In this document: positions 55,141-63,926 of the stretch, piece by piece | Layout: every line of letters starts with the position of its first letter | Position numbering within the stretch: position 1 is the stretch's first letter | DNA from: Clostridium facile | GTDB lineage: Bacteria; Bacillota; Clostridia; Oscillospirales; Ruminococcaceae | Assembly: GCF_014297275.1 (NCBI RefSeq) | Contig: NZ_JACOQK010000001.1 | Location: 1,116,001 to 1,180,000, forward strand | Length of the DNA stretch: 64,000 nt | Reading direction: 5' to 3' | Position numbers and translations under genes: made by a program | The notes under the pieces: generated by a model | Told to the model about the DNA's origin: nothing | Databases searched by the model: none | What the model saw: the letters and a program-made list of their open reading frames with translations, nothing else

Positions 55141-56388
55141 ATGAAAGAAAAATCGACTCTTTTCAAACGTGATTTTACATTGGTTGTTATCGGGCAAATT
55201 ATTTCGTTGTTTGGAAATGCAATTTTACGTTTTGCCCTGCCGCTTTACTTATTGCGGGAAACAGGTTCATCTGCCCTGTTTGGAATGGTAACTGCCTGTT
55301 CTTTTGCACCGATGGTAGTATTGTCGATGATAGGCGGTGTATTAGCCGACAGAGTGAACAAGCGGAATATTATGGTCGGGTTGGACTTTTGCACAGCGGT
55401 ATTGATACTGATTTTCTATCTTACTTTAGGAAAGCTGCCAACGGTTCCGTTGTTTATTATCGTGTTAATGCTTCTATACGGAATTTCCGGTACCTATCAG
55501 CCGTCTGTACAGGCAAGTATCCCGTTATTGGTGTCATCAGAAAAACTAATGGCAGGAAATGCAGTTATCAATCAGGTAAATACTCTTTCCGGTTTACTGG
55601 GACCTGTCATTGGCGGTATCATGTTTGGAATGTGGGGGATTTATCCCATTTTGGTTTTAAGTATCGTCTGCTTTACTTTTTCCGCAGTTATGGAAATCTT
55701 TATCCATATCCCACATGAAAAGCGTATAAGGGAAAGCGGTATTTTAACAGTTGTAGGAAATGACTTAAAGGAAAGTTACCAGTTCGTAAAGACAGAAAAA
55801 CCGATTTTCTTTTCTGTTGTGTTTCTGATTTCTATTTTCAATCTGATATTAAGTTCGGTTATGATTGTCGGGACACCTATTTTGATTACACAGGTACTTA
55901 AAATGTCAGATACCATGTATGGCTTTACCCAAGGCGCACTTGCATTAGGCGGTTTGTGCGGTGGAATTTTAACAGCAGCAATAGCAGAAAAATTGAAGCT
56001 AAAAAACTCTTATATTTTGCTTCTGGTTTGTGCAGCTTCCGTAGCATTGATGGGAATTTCGTTGATGTTTCATATTCCTGCAATCCTGTCTTATTGGGTG
56101 ATTACGCTGATGAGCTTTGCTGCAATGGGAGCTTCTACGCTGTTTGTTGTGCAGATTTACACAATGGTACAAGAGCAGACACCACCACAATTAGTTGGTA
56201 AAATCATGGCGGCATTGATTTCCATAGCCATGTGTGGTCAACCCATAGGGCAAGCGATTTATGGTGTTTTGTTTGATATTTTTGAAAGCCGGACATGGAT
56301 TGTATTGATTGTAGCAGCCGTTGCCGCTTTCTTGATTGCTCTTTACTCAAAGAAAATATTCAGCCAATTAGAGGACAGTAACGAATGA
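55141..56388 (+). CDS. MFS efflux transporter
   Basis: 415 residues from MKEKSTLFKRDFTLVVIGQI, with GAGGAGG upstream; the ORF reaches back to 55111 but lacks a ribosome site there. Twelve membrane segments with the MFS loop motif GGVLADRVNKRNIMVGLD between TM2 and TM3. It resembles drug- or macrolide-type exporters. It is paired with the TetR gene upstream and an operator in its leader, so it is likely induced by its substrate. It is cargo of the mobile segment. Confidence 0.93.
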   Translation: MKEKSTLFKRDFTLVVIGQIISLFGNAILRFALPLYLLRETGSSALFGMVTACSFAPMVVLSMIGGVLADRVNKRNIMVGLDFCTAVLILIFYLTLGKLPTVPLFIIVLMLLYGISGTYQPSVQASIPLLVSSEKLMAGNAVINQVNTLSGLLGPVIGGIMFGMWGIYPILVLSIVCFTFSAVMEIFIHIPHEKRIRESGILTVVGNDLKESYQFVKTEKPIFFSVVFLISIFNLILSSVMIVGTPILITQVLKMSDTMYGFTQGALALGGLCGGILTAAIAEKLKLKNSYILLLVCAASVALMGISLMFHIPAILSYWVITLMSFAAMGASTLFVVQIYTMVQEQTPPQLVGKIMAALISIAMCGQPIGQAIYGVLFDIFESRTWIVLIVAAVAAFLIALYSKKIFSQLEDSNE

Positions 56389-56434
56389 GAACATTCACTT
56401 TTTAAGGTCATAGCGATATAAAGGAGGTATCAAT

Positions 56435-56545
56435 ATGCCGCCCGTCTTTTCTATATCTTTGATTCAATCATTAAAAAAAGTCTTTCTTTCATCATGGGAT
56501 ATTCTGACTATGATGATGAACACACATATCATTTTATATGCTTAA
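56435..56545 (+). CDS. Small 36-residue ORF with strong ribosome site
   Basis: ATG seven bases after AAAGGAGGT. It encodes MPPVFSISLIQSLKKVFLSS and a Met-rich hydrophobic end. Too short to classify; it may be a real small membrane peptide or a leader of the sigma-like gene. A hairpin follows at 56562-56597. Confidence 0.4.
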   Translation: MPPVFSISLIQSLKKVFLSSWDILTMMMNTHIILYA

Positions 56546-56561
56546 ATAACTCATGTTACCG

Positions 56562-56597
56562 AACGCCTATGCAGTTTTATTACTGTATGGGCGTTTT
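56562..56597 (+). terminator. Hairpin before the sigma-like gene
   Basis: AACGCCTATGCAGT / ACTGTATGGGCGTT, 14 pairs including G-U, a 6-base loop, then TTC. It could end the TetR/MFS transcript. Confidence 0.6.
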
Positions 56598-56635
56598 CTG
56601 CAATAACCCCTATTGGGAAGAAAGGTGGTGAAACA

Positions 56636-57094
56636 ATGAACGATTCAGAGCAATACAAAGAACATATCGAGTACACTTTTGCAGCCTTTTGTAAAGTTGT
56701 TCTCCGCAATGCTTCCATATCCGCCTATCGGGATATAGGCAAAAGGCAGAAACGGGAAATATCCCTTGATTATCTCATGGAAGAAAAATATTACAATCCA
56801 TCTACAACAGACAGCTATTTTGCGGAACAAACAAGTTCGACGGAATTGATTGTGTGCGGCGAGAGAATCGTAATAGAAAATGAACGATTGTCAAAAGTGC
56901 TTTCCGATTTACCCAAGCTACGGCAGGAAGTTTTGGTACTGTATTTTTTCTTTGGATATACGGATAAGAAAATCGGAGAAATGTATGGGAAAAGCCGCAC
57001 GACAGTAAACTACTGGAAAATCGCAGCACTCAAACAGCTAAGAAAAGAAATGGAGAGATTGGAGTATGAGGAACAAGAAGCTGATACCTTTTGA
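56636..57094 (+). CDS. Tn916 Orf7-like sigma factor-type regulator
   Basis: 152 residues. The N-terminal half is DNA-binding or region-2-like (YTFAAFCKVVLRNASISAYRD, KRQKREISLDYL). The C-terminal sigma-70 region-4 helix-turn-helix reads LRQEVLVLYFFFGYTDKKIG, then MYGKSRTTVNYWKIAALKQLR. Genes of this kind sit in the regulation module of Tn916-type conjugative elements and promote excision and transfer functions. Its end overlaps the next gene by 29 bases. Confidence 0.88.
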   Translation: MNDSEQYKEHIEYTFAAFCKVVLRNASISAYRDIGKRQKREISLDYLMEEKYYNPSTTDSYFAEQTSSTELIVCGERIVIENERLSKVLSDLPKLRQEVLVLYFFFGYTDKKIGEMYGKSRTTVNYWKIAALKQLRKEMERLEYEEQEADTF

Positions 57095-57269
57095 AATGGT
57101 TGAAAAAGCCGTTGCCGGAGAGCAGGAAGCTATAAACGCTGTCCTGTACCATTACAGAGGATACATAAAATATCGCTCGGTATTTCAAGGGCATTTTAAC
57201 ACAGACATTCAAGATAGATTAGAAGCGCAGCTTATCAAAGCAATTTTGCAGTTCCATTTTGACAGATAG
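57066..57269 (+). CDS. Tn916 Orf8-like helix-turn-helix protein
   Basis: 67 residues (MRNKKLIPFEMVEKAVAGEQ, AINAVLYHYRGYIKYRSVFQ), the small HTH domain protein that follows the sigma-like gene in Tn916 relatives. In such elements xis and int come next. Here no xis or int is found, only hairpins, so the module looks cut off, in keeping with a serine recombinase serving the element. Confidence 0.85.
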   Translation: MRNKKLIPFEMVEKAVAGEQEAINAVLYHYRGYIKYRSVFQGHFNTDIQDRLEAQLIKAILQFHFDR

Positions 57270-57282
57270 TGAATAGCAAAGC

Positions 57283-57338
57283 CAGAGAAAGCCGTCAAGG
57301 ATAAAATGCACGCTTCGCGTCCTTGACGGTTTTCTCTG
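57283..57338 (+). terminator. Long hairpin after the Orf8-like gene
   Basis: A 19-base stem, CAGAGAAAGCCGTCAAGGA with TCCTTGACGGTTTTCTCTG, around an 18-base loop. A strong transcription stop or an element end. Confidence 0.65.
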
Positions 57339-57358
57339 CCCTTGCTGTGGAGTAGACA

Positions 57359-57393
57359 AGAGGGCGCAATCGGATAGACCGCTTGCGCCCTCT
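57359..57393. repeat. GC-rich hairpin
   Basis: AGAGGGCGCAA / TTGCGCCCTCT, perfect 11-base arms, no T run. It is in the gene-free stretch 57270-57854, in which I also see the palindrome GGATTTTCCGATGTCGGAAA-type repeat near 57552-57572. Confidence 0.6.
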
Positions 57394-57674
57394 GTAAATT
57401 ATGGAATATGAAAGATAATATCCACTTCCTTTTACTTCCGTTCCGGCAGTTTAAGTGACGATAAAAAGAATTGACGGAAAAGAATGGAATAGATAATTGA
57501 TTAAATCTGTAATTGATTCATCTTTACTTTATATATCTTTATTTAATTGCGTTGGATTTTCCGATGTCGGAAAATCCAATATCGGATAACCCAACACCGG
57601 AAGTTTTCTTTGTACTCACATTTTATTTCGTATATAATAGCCTTGCGGATTTGTTCTGTTTTGAGATAGAAATG

Positions 57675-57784
57675 TTACGCAGTAGAGGGCAAAAAGCCCT
57701 TAATTTATACGGCTTTCAGAGTGTGAAAATTCATTAGACGATATTTTATACTCGTACCCTCAAAAATGAGGTTCTACTGCGTAA
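57675..57784. repeat. Inverted repeat pair near right end of mobile segment
   Basis: TTACGCAGTAGA (57675-57686) and its exact inverse TCTACTGCGTAA (57773-57784) enclose 86 bases of AT-rich sequence with a CCTCA ... TGAGG hairpin. It may be a recombination site, an element end or an unrecognised structured RNA. There is no convincing ORF inside. Confidence 0.55.
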
Positions 57785-57854
57785 TCTTTTTAGATTGTTT
57801 CTGATGATTGAAAGTGATATAATTTTTTATCATAAAACCGAGGAGGAAATACTT

Positions 57855-58463
57855 ATGAATGAAATATACACGACGGAATTACTTTCTCTTGGAACAACTT
57901 TAGCTGAATTAGCAGTCAAAGGTACAGCTACTGCAGTATCAACTAAAATTCGAGCGATAAAAGAGGAAAAAAATATTGATAAAATTCGTAATACTTATGA
58001 TGAAATAATCAGTGAATTACTTAATGAACGAGAAGAGGCTGTCAGAATCGCTCAAGCATATAAATCAGAATTAGAAAAAGTAGTTATCAGTGATGAAGAT
58101 ATACAACATTTACATAACACTGTATCCCGTATATTAGAAATTATAAAAAAATCGCAGATTGCATCTGCTGAACGTGTTAGTCCTGAAGCTGTTGAAACTG
58201 TAAAATCTCAGGTTGAATCTTATGAGCAAATTAAAGAATTGATTAGTGTAGACACTCTTAAAACTATGCAATTAATTGGCTTTAATTACAAGTCTGCTAT
58301 AGGGGAACCATTAACACTCATGCTTAAGAACTTTATCTTATCGAAAGTTACAGAACCGGATTCTTTAAAAGCATTTGAAAAGATAGTTACACCAGAAATG
58401 GTAGAAATATTAAAAGATGATACAGCATACGAAAATTTTAAAAAGATAACTGGAATACAATAA
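57855..58463 (+). CDS. Hypothetical coiled-coil protein
   Basis: 202 residues from MNEIYTTELLSLGTTL, preceded by GAGGAGG; the ORF start at 57795 lies before the ribosome site. A hydrophobic first helix (LLSLGTTLAELAVKGTATAV), a charged coiled coil (IDKIRNTYDEIISELLNERE), then a helical C-terminal part (VDTLKTMQLIGFNYKSAIGE). I recognise no family. AT content and codon choice look like the mobile segment's flank, so it may be cargo. Confidence 0.75.
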   Translation: MNEIYTTELLSLGTTLAELAVKGTATAVSTKIRAIKEEKNIDKIRNTYDEIISELLNEREEAVRIAQAYKSELEKVVISDEDIQHLHNTVSRILEIIKKSQIASAERVSPEAVETVKSQVESYEQIKELISVDTLKTMQLIGFNYKSAIGEPLTLMLKNFILSKVTEPDSLKAFEKIVTPEMVEILKDDTAYENFKKITGIQ

Positions 58464-58466
58464 TGA

Positions 58467-58514
58467 CAAAAACAGAGAACAAGGTTTTTAATGACTTGTT
58501 CTCTGTTTTGTTTA
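58467..58514 (+). terminator. Terminator of the 57855 gene
   Basis: CAAAAACAGAGAACAAG / CTTGTTCTCTGTTTTG followed by TTT, four bases after the stop codon. Confidence 0.85.
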
Positions 58515-58699
58515 CAGCCTGTTTGTCAGCGTTAGTAATAAGTTGTTGTGAATACTTCCTTATCGCTGTAAAACCAACTGTTTATAGGGTTTTTTTGAAT
58601 TTTCTAAAGTATGTTGCTATTTTTAGGTTCCCGCTAATTTTGAAACTTATTTTTCATTTACTAAACTTTTATTGACCATCGATTAAATCACTATGCTTA

Positions 58700-58905
58700 T
58701 TCGATGTCAATCAAAACCACCACTCAACTGATGGCTTACACAGGGACTATTATTGGATTATAACCTATGATATCAATGGCATTTCGACCAAATAATACCA
58801 TTTTAATTACCTATTTTTTCATATTGCCTTTTTTCGGTCCGCAAAAAATTCGCCGTTATGATTGTTGTACTACTTTTTCCCGATAAAAGCCAGAAGATTT
58901 TCTAT
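58700..58905. repeat. Degenerate dispersed repeat, copy C
   Basis: Begins with AATCAAAACCACCACTCAA and an imperfect hairpin like those at 60800, 61170 and 61390, followed by TTACACAGGG. It goes on with CCTATGATA, TATTTTTTCATATTGCC and GTACTACTTTTTCCCGATAA, matching copies A and B. It thus links the two sets of repeats. Confidence 0.5.
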
Positions 58906-58922
58906 ATCTAAAGATATTATTT

Positions 58923-58954
58923 AAAAAAACCAGAGATAATATCTCTGGTTTTTT
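58923..58954. terminator. Terminator of the 59023 gene
   Basis: AAAAAAACCAGAGATA / TATCTCTGGTTTTTT, near-perfect stem, usable on both strands. Between it and 59023 no gene is seen. Confidence 0.88.
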
Positions 58955-59022
58955 ATCATTAGATATACAAATCAATACCGTTCTTTTTTGTGGTAAAGAT
59001 ATCAATTTGGTTTATCTGTGCA

Positions 59023-60003
59023 TTAATTTAATCGTTCTGGCCACATGGCAGTAGTCCATTTACCTTGTGGGCCAAACAAAAATTGTACCATATTAATATT
59101 AATATTTAAGAAGTTCTCTAACATGGTTTCTTGCATTTTATCTTGGCGGAACATAAAATAAGTAGCACCACACAATAAGCTGACAGCGTATTCTTCCCAG
59201 GAATGGTAACGTGCAATAGCAAAACGTACCAACTGCTGTGTCCTTTCCCAAAATTCCTGTGGGGTAATAATACCAGCCGAACACGCTGTACGATATAATG
59301 TAATCGTTTCGTTAATATCCCAGGCAAAAAATCCTTTTTCCCCCACAATTGGACGGAAATTTTCCGCATAAGCCTTTGCTTTTAAAAAGATTTCTTTTGC
59401 TTTTGGGTTCAATTTATTCAATTCAAAGGATGGCGTACCGCTCCAAAAATGCAAAAAGTCCTCATATTCTGCACCGGAAGTAAATAAAAATCGCCAAGTT
59501 TTTTCTAAAGATTCTTTATCTACAACACCATACATTTTTCTAAGATGGTCTCGAATCATCTTCTGTTGATTTTCGTCTTTGGTCAAAAATAAGTTATCAT
59601 AACCGGGGTGACCTGGAATACCCGGTACTTTACGGCAAGTAGAAACTCCGCCTAATAACAAAGTAAATTGGCGATTTGTCACCATTTTTCGGTTTTCATC
59701 CCGAGCAGCTTTTGCTTCAAACAATTCTTTTTGATAAGTTTCAATCTTTGCTAACAATTTTTCTGTTGTTTCTGTTCTAATTGATCCGATTTCTGGCTCT
59801 GGTTCTTCAGAAGCTGGTTCTGTTTGTGATGCTGGTTCAACAGGGGGCGTTTCTTTTGTTTCATCAGGAGCAGCAGGCTCTAACTGCTGTTCTGCTACAG
59901 TATCTGTTTCTTCTTCTGGAACTTTTGGCTGTAGTTGGTCTTGTTGTGTTACCTCAACTGAATTTTCTGCTTGTTTTGATTTTGAGCGTCTTTTGAAAAA
60001 CAT
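59023..60003 (-). CDS. DUF1266-like protein with Pro/Glu-rich N-terminal region
   Basis: 326 residues from MFFKRRSKSKQAENS, after AAGGAGA; the longer ORF start at 60063 has none. A basic start, then about 75 residues rich in Pro, Glu, Gln and Thr, a short coiled coil (TEKLLAKIETYQKELFEAKA), and a C-terminal domain with the pattern FFAWDINETITLYRTACSAG and ITPQEFWERTQQLV that recalls DUF1266. Function unknown. No signal peptide or TM segment is evident. It stands alone before a strong terminator. Confidence 0.75.
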   Translation of the reverse strand: MFFKRRSKSKQAENSVEVTQQDQLQPKVPEEETDTVAEQQLEPAAPDETKETPPVEPASQTEPASEEPEPEIGSIRTETTEKLLAKIETYQKELFEAKAARDENRKMVTNRQFTLLLGGVSTCRKVPGIPGHPGYDNLFLTKDENQQKMIRDHLRKMYGVVDKESLEKTWRFLFTSGAEYEDFLHFWSGTPSFELNKLNPKAKEIFLKAKAYAENFRPIVGEKGFFAWDINETITLYRTACSAGIITPQEFWERTQQLVRFAIARYHSWEEYAVSLLCGATYFMFRQDKMQETMLENFLNININMVQFLFGPQGKWTTAMWPERLN

Positions 60004-60170
60004 ATGATTATCTCCTTGTAAACGTGATAAATTTATTATAACATATGTCGAACAAAAAGTCACTTATAATCGTAATATCTGTGCGTTTTGACAAATGTCA
60101 ACTCCTGATTTTGCATTAAATGTACAGAATCTTCTTCTTCTTTTTGCTTTTGATAAAATATTATTCATAT

Positions 60171-60386
60171 TTATCTTCTCTTTAATAAAATGAAAATAGT
60201 AAAAATCCCGATTAGAACTGGTATTCCATAAATAAAGAAAGTAGGAATCAGATAAACCCATAATGGAGCCGAGCTGATATATTCATGATACCACATACAC
60301 TTTGACGTTATGTATATAGCCATTGCAATGATCCATAAAATTAGTATACAGCCTATTATCATAACCAAAATTTTTTTATTTTTCAT
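60171..60386 (-). CDS. Small two-TM membrane protein
   Basis: 71 residues from MKNKKILVMIIGCILI with a weak GAGAGAT ribosome site; an upstream start at 60425 is possible. Two hydrophobic helices (ILVMIIGCILILWIIAMAIY and VYLIPTFFIYGIPVLIGIFT) with a basic tail LLKRR. Function unknown. Confidence 0.55.
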   Translation of the reverse strand: MKNKKILVMIIGCILILWIIAMAIYITSKCMWYHEYISSAPLWVYLIPTFFIYGIPVLIGIFTIFILLKRR

Positions 60387-60779
60387 AAATAGTATCTCTC
60401 TAAACCCTTTTTTATCGAAAGCCAATCAATATAAAACAAATATAACAGGGCTAAAACTGTGTTTCGTGTTCATTATTTTATATTGATATTTCTATCATAG
60501 CATGGTTTTTCAATTAAAAACTAGTATCAAAATAATTACGGCACCATAAAAGGATCATAAATAATCACTGACAAAATATTATTTTTCTATCATCCACATA
60601 ATAAAGTGATCAAAACTACCAGTCATATGCTGCTTCTAGAAGGGAGGTTATATAATTAAATTTTATTATCACATACCCTGCTATCTGGTAAATAGGTAAA
60701 CAACCTTGTGGTAGCAAATAATATTTTTTATTACACAAATACTTTCCTTTGAAGAGGAACCCTTTTTTCAATCCATCCC

Positions 60780-61415
60780 CTGGTAGATTTATTGTGCTAA
60801 AACAAGCAATCAAAACCACTAGTACGCTAGTGATTTGCTCAGTCCTCAGAGGAGTATGATCATTGTATCGCTTGCTCCACTGCTGGTAAACCAGCCCTCT
60901 TTAATGTTTTTATTTGTCTACTTTATCATAGGACAAATACACTAAGCTAGTGGATTAATTTAACCCTATAAGGGTCTATTGGAAAATGTCTCCAAATAGA
61001 CTGAACTTTATTCCTTTTGCGTCACTTACCCCACGTCCCGTAAATAGAAAATCACTGCGTTAACGGCAACCTTTTATTATCACAAGATTATTGTTAACGG
61101 CTCACTTTGCCCGATGTCTGTAGCTAAAAATTTTTTATAGGATACCTCTAGAACCGGTGATTTTTCCTAAATCAAAATCACCAGTTGAACTGGTGGTATG
61201 CACTAACCCTAGAAGGGCATTTTACTGGCGGGCATCTAAAGACGCACTGAACATTCTTTCACTGCCCCGCCGCCCGTAAACGGGCACTTATGCTTCTTTC
61301 CGAGCTTGATAAACTTGCTAGATTGCTTGTTAGTAGCTCGCTTCGCTCAATACTTGAAGCTAAAGCTTTTTTACGAGGCACCTCCACCGGCATAGCCGGT
61401 GGTTTCCCTAATCAA
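60780..61415. repeat. Array of degenerate hairpin-headed repeats
   Basis: No gene from 60387 to 61457. The stretch holds at least three related heads: AATCAAAACCACTAGTACGC (60804-60823), AATCAAAATCACCAGTTGAA (61172-61191) and CCACCGGCATAGCCGGTGG (61385-61403). Each forms a hairpin and two are followed by TTTGC or TATGC. Tails share an ACCCTATAAGGGTC / ACCCTAGAAGGGCA block, CTGAAC, and CCCGTAAA ... CACT blocks (copies near 60965 and 61209). The unit is roughly 200-240 bases. It may be the non-coding remains of an IS200/IS605-like or other palindrome-bounded element. Confidence 0.5.
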
Positions 61416-61419
61416 CAAA

Positions 61420-61455
61420 AGAAAACCCTGAATCTAAATTAGATTCAGGGTTTTC
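61420..61455 (-). terminator. Terminator of the tRNA cluster
   Basis: GAAAACCCTGAATCTAA / TTAGATTCAGGGTTTTC perfect stem followed by TTTTG on the minus strand, three bases beyond the tRNA-Cys CCA end. Confidence 0.88.
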
Positions 61456-61457
61456 TA

Positions 61458-61531
61458 TGGAGGCGCCACCCAGATTTGAACTGGGGATGAAGGTGTTGCA
61501 GACCTCTGCCTTACCACTTGGCTATGGCGCC
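61458..61531 (-). tRNA. tRNA-Cys (GCA)
   Basis: Cloverleaf on the minus strand: acceptor GGCGCCA / TGGCGCC, anticodon GCA in CTGCAAC, discriminator U, CCA encoded. 74 bases with CCA. Last of five clustered tRNA genes. Confidence 0.97.
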
Positions 61532-61538
61532 ATTTTAT

Positions 61539-61614
61539 TGGAGCGGGTTACGAGGCTCGAACTCGCTACCTCCACCTTGGCAAGGTGGCGCTCTACCAGA
61601 TGAGCTAAACCCGC
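61539..61614 (-). tRNA. tRNA-Gly (GCC)
   Basis: Minus strand, acceptor GCGGGTT pairing at the 3' end, anticodon GCC in TTGCCAA, T-loop GTTCGAGCC, discriminator U, CCA encoded. Confidence 0.97.
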
Positions 61615-61646
61615 ATGTTTGCCTTCTCTTTTCAGAAAAGGTCTTT

Positions 61647-61722
<76 letters not shown>

Positions 61723-61764
61723 ATTTCAGTCGCCCTTGTAATCAATCTCTTTCAGACAACTGGT

Positions 61765-61841
61765 TGGCGACCCGTATCAGACTCGAACTGACGACCTCTT
61801 GCGTGACAGGCAAGCGTTCTAACCAACTGAACTAACGGGCC
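61765..61841 (-). tRNA. tRNA-Asp (GTC)
   Basis: Minus strand, anticodon GTC in CTGTCAC, T-loop AGTTCGAGTCT, discriminator G as expected for Asp, CCA encoded. 77 bases with CCA. Confidence 0.97.
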
Positions 61842-61844
61842 GTA

Positions 61845-61920
61845 TGGTGGGAACAATAGGGCTCGAACCTATGACCCTCTGCTTGTAAGGCAGATGCTCT
61901 CCCAGCTGAGCTATGCTCCC
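61845..61920 (-). tRNA. tRNA-Val (TAC)
   Basis: Minus strand, acceptor GGGAGCA, anticodon TAC in CTTACAA, T-loop GGTTCGAGCC, discriminator A, CCA encoded. Only four bases from tRNA-Asp; first of the cluster. Confidence 0.97.
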
Positions 61921-62011
61921 ATTTATCCGCCGTCCGGGGTGTTCCCTCAAGCGACGAATATTATTATACCAGACCACTTTTTATTTGTCAACACTTTTTT
62001 TCATTTTATTT

Positions 62012-62890
62012 TTATTTTTTTTGAGATAATAATCCTCGCAGTTCATCTTTACTAAAATGGTAGGCTTTGTTGCAAAAATGACAGGTTACTTCTGTTTCAT
62101 CCGGTCCATCAATCATATCCTGTAATTCTTCTTTTCCCAGGCTGATTAATGCTCTGGAAACCCGTTCCCTGCTACAATCACATTTATATGCAACATTGGT
62201 CTCGTCCAATACATTTGGTTCTAATCCTTGCAGTACACGCATACAAACATCCTTCGGTGTTAAGCCAGAATCAAATAATTCTGAAATAGGGGGCAATTCT
62301 TTGATATTTTTTTCAATTATATCAATACAGGATTCATCCGCAAAAGGCAATAGCTGAATAAGAAAACCCCCAGCGGATTTGACAGTTAAATCCGGATTTA
62401 CCAAAACACCTAAAGCGCACACCGTTGGAATCTGCTCACTAATAGCGTAATAGCTAGTAATATCCTCCGCTATCTCCCCGGATACAAGGGGTACCTGTCC
62501 AGAATAAGGTTCTTTTAAGCCAATATCCTTAATTACACTTAAAAAACCATCCGTCCCTACAGCACCAGCAACATCCAATTTTCCTTTGCTGTTTAACGGG
62601 ATTTCCACAACAGGGTTTTGCACATAAGCTTTTACATTGCCATGGCTATTTGCCACAGCGATTAAGCTCCCTGCTGGGCCGTCTGCTTTGATACGCAATG
62701 TAATACTATCCTGTTCGTTTTTTAACATATATCCCATAAGGGAAGCTCCTGTTGCCAGTCTGCCCAACGCAGCGGTAACAACTGCGGAAGTCTTGTGGAT
62801 TTTTTCAATCTCTCCCACAATCTCTGTCGAGTTCAACGCAATTGCCACAGCGGAACCATCCGCTGTAATTGCCCTTACCAAATTAGACAT
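62012..62890 (-). CDS. hslO: Hsp33 redox-regulated chaperone
   Basis: 292 residues. The N-terminal Hsp33 fold (LVRAITADGSAVAIALNSTE, LGRLATGASLMGYMLKNEQD) and the C-terminal zinc redox switch with four Cys (YKCDCSRERV and VTCHFCNKAY) are complete. On oxidative stress the Cys form disulfides, zinc leaves and the protein holds unfolding clients. Its start shares a base with the stop of the upstream methyltransferase gene, so translation is coupled. Confidence 0.97.
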   Translation of the reverse strand: MSNLVRAITADGSAVAIALNSTEIVGEIEKIHKTSAVVTAALGRLATGASLMGYMLKNEQDSITLRIKADGPAGSLIAVANSHGNVKAYVQNPVVEIPLNSKGKLDVAGAVGTDGFLSVIKDIGLKEPYSGQVPLVSGEIAEDITSYYAISEQIPTVCALGVLVNPDLTVKSAGGFLIQLLPFADESCIDIIEKNIKELPPISELFDSGLTPKDVCMRVLQGLEPNVLDETNVAYKCDCSRERVSRALISLGKEELQDMIDGPDETEVTCHFCNKAYHFSKDELRGLLSQKK

Positions 62891-63639
62891 TATTTTTGAT
62901 TCTCCTTTGTTGTAACATAAATCAACCGCTGACTTGTTTCCATAGGCGGTTGTAAACTATCTTCATGATAGATTGCTTCTATTTTCAATCCTGCTTTTTT
63001 CAGCACCTGTTCCAGCTCCTGCTGGGTGTAGGCGCGTTCCTGAAAGCTTTCACTGGTACGGAAATAGCGGTCCCCTTCTTTTTCGAACAAATCCAGATCA
63101 ATTTGGATGGTATTTTGGGGTAGTAAAGTGTTTTTCCATACCAAATAGACATCATCATAATCATACACAAAATTTTGGTTTCCCAACACCTGCTGGTGTT
63201 TATAAACGGTGTTTACATCAAAGACGAATACCCCATCTGGATGCAGAAACAACGACACTTTATCCACTGCCTTTTGCAATTCATCCAGCTCTGTGATGTG
63301 GTTTAAGCTATCCAATGCGCACACAGCCGCATCCACCGTCCCGTACAGGTCCAAATCCTGCATGGACTGGCAAAGATAGATGATATCCAAACCGCTTTCC
63401 ATCCGTTTTTCCATGGCAACCGCCAGCATATCCTCCGAACAATCCGCGCCAATCACGTCATACCCTAGTTTAGCGAATTCCTCGGACAAAGAGCCCGTCC
63501 CACAGGCCAAATCCAGCAGGATTCCCCGTTGATGGGTGACCGACTGGATAATGCCATCAAAATACGCCGCGCGTTTTTGGTAGGAAATATCATCTGTCAG
63601 TTCATCGTATACATAGGCAAATCCTTGGTATCCACTCAT
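62890..63639 (-). CDS. SAM-dependent class I methyltransferase
   Basis: 249 residues. The SAM-binding motif ILLDLACGTGSLSEEFAKLG and the acidic end of strand 2 (VIGADCSEDMLAVA) are typical of class I enzymes, and DAAVCALDSLNHITELDELQ is motif IV-like. The opening GYQGFAYVYDELTDDISYQK is shared by a conserved Firmicutes family of unknown substrate. It overlaps both neighbours by one to four bases in a three-gene operon (yerC-like, methyltransferase, hslO). Confidence 0.9.
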   Translation of the reverse strand: MSGYQGFAYVYDELTDDISYQKRAAYFDGIIQSVTHQRGILLDLACGTGSLSEEFAKLGYDVIGADCSEDMLAVAMEKRMESGLDIIYLCQSMQDLDLYGTVDAAVCALDSLNHITELDELQKAVDKVSLFLHPDGVFVFDVNTVYKHQQVLGNQNFVYDYDDVYLVWKNTLLPQNTIQIDLDLFEKEGDRYFRTSESFQERAYTQQELEQVLKKAGLKIEAIYHEDSLQPPMETSQRLIYVTTKENQK

Positions 63640-63926
63640 TGTTCTTTTGCCCTGTCAATCGCCATGCGGTAACCGTTTGTTCCATAGCTCAAACAACGGT
63701 TTACCCTACTGATGGTTGCTGTGCTGGCGCCTGTCATTTTTACAATATCATTATATACCCTGTCTTCTGTCAGCATTTTTGCCACGTGCATCCTTTGGGA
63801 CATGGCTTTTAATTCTGCTACTGTGCATAAATCCTCAAAGAACTGGTAACATTCCTCCACGGATTTTAGGGTTAAAATACATTGGAATAAATAATCCATA
63901 TATTGGTCTTCTAATTTATTATTCAT
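63636..63926 (-). CDS. YerC/YecD-type TrpR-related DNA-binding protein
   Basis: 96 residues from MNNKLEDQYMDYLFQCI, preceded by AAGGTGG; the in-frame start at 63947 is less likely. The TrpR-like helix-turn-helix segment reads VAELKAMSQRMHVAKMLTED, VYNDIVKMTGASTATISRVNRCL, matching the YerC/YecD family. It is probably a small transcription factor of unknown ligand. First gene of the operon with the methyltransferase and hslO; its promoter must lie in 63927-64000. Confidence 0.9.
   Translation of the reverse strand: MNNKLEDQYMDYLFQCILTLKSVEECYQFFEDLCTVAELKAMSQRMHVAKMLTEDRVYNDIVKMTGASTATISRVNRCLSYGTNGYRMAIDRAKEQ

Noticed and set aside
58463..58675. 70-codon ORF after the 57855 gene
   Set aside because: Its first 50 bases are the intrinsic terminator of the upstream gene and it lacks a ribosome site.
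60616..60819. 67-codon minus-strand ORF
   Set aside because: No ribosome site, lies at the edge of the repeat array, and shows no family features.
60780..61415. CRISPR array
   Set aside because: Units are far too long and degenerate, with no uniform short repeats or spacers and no cas genes.
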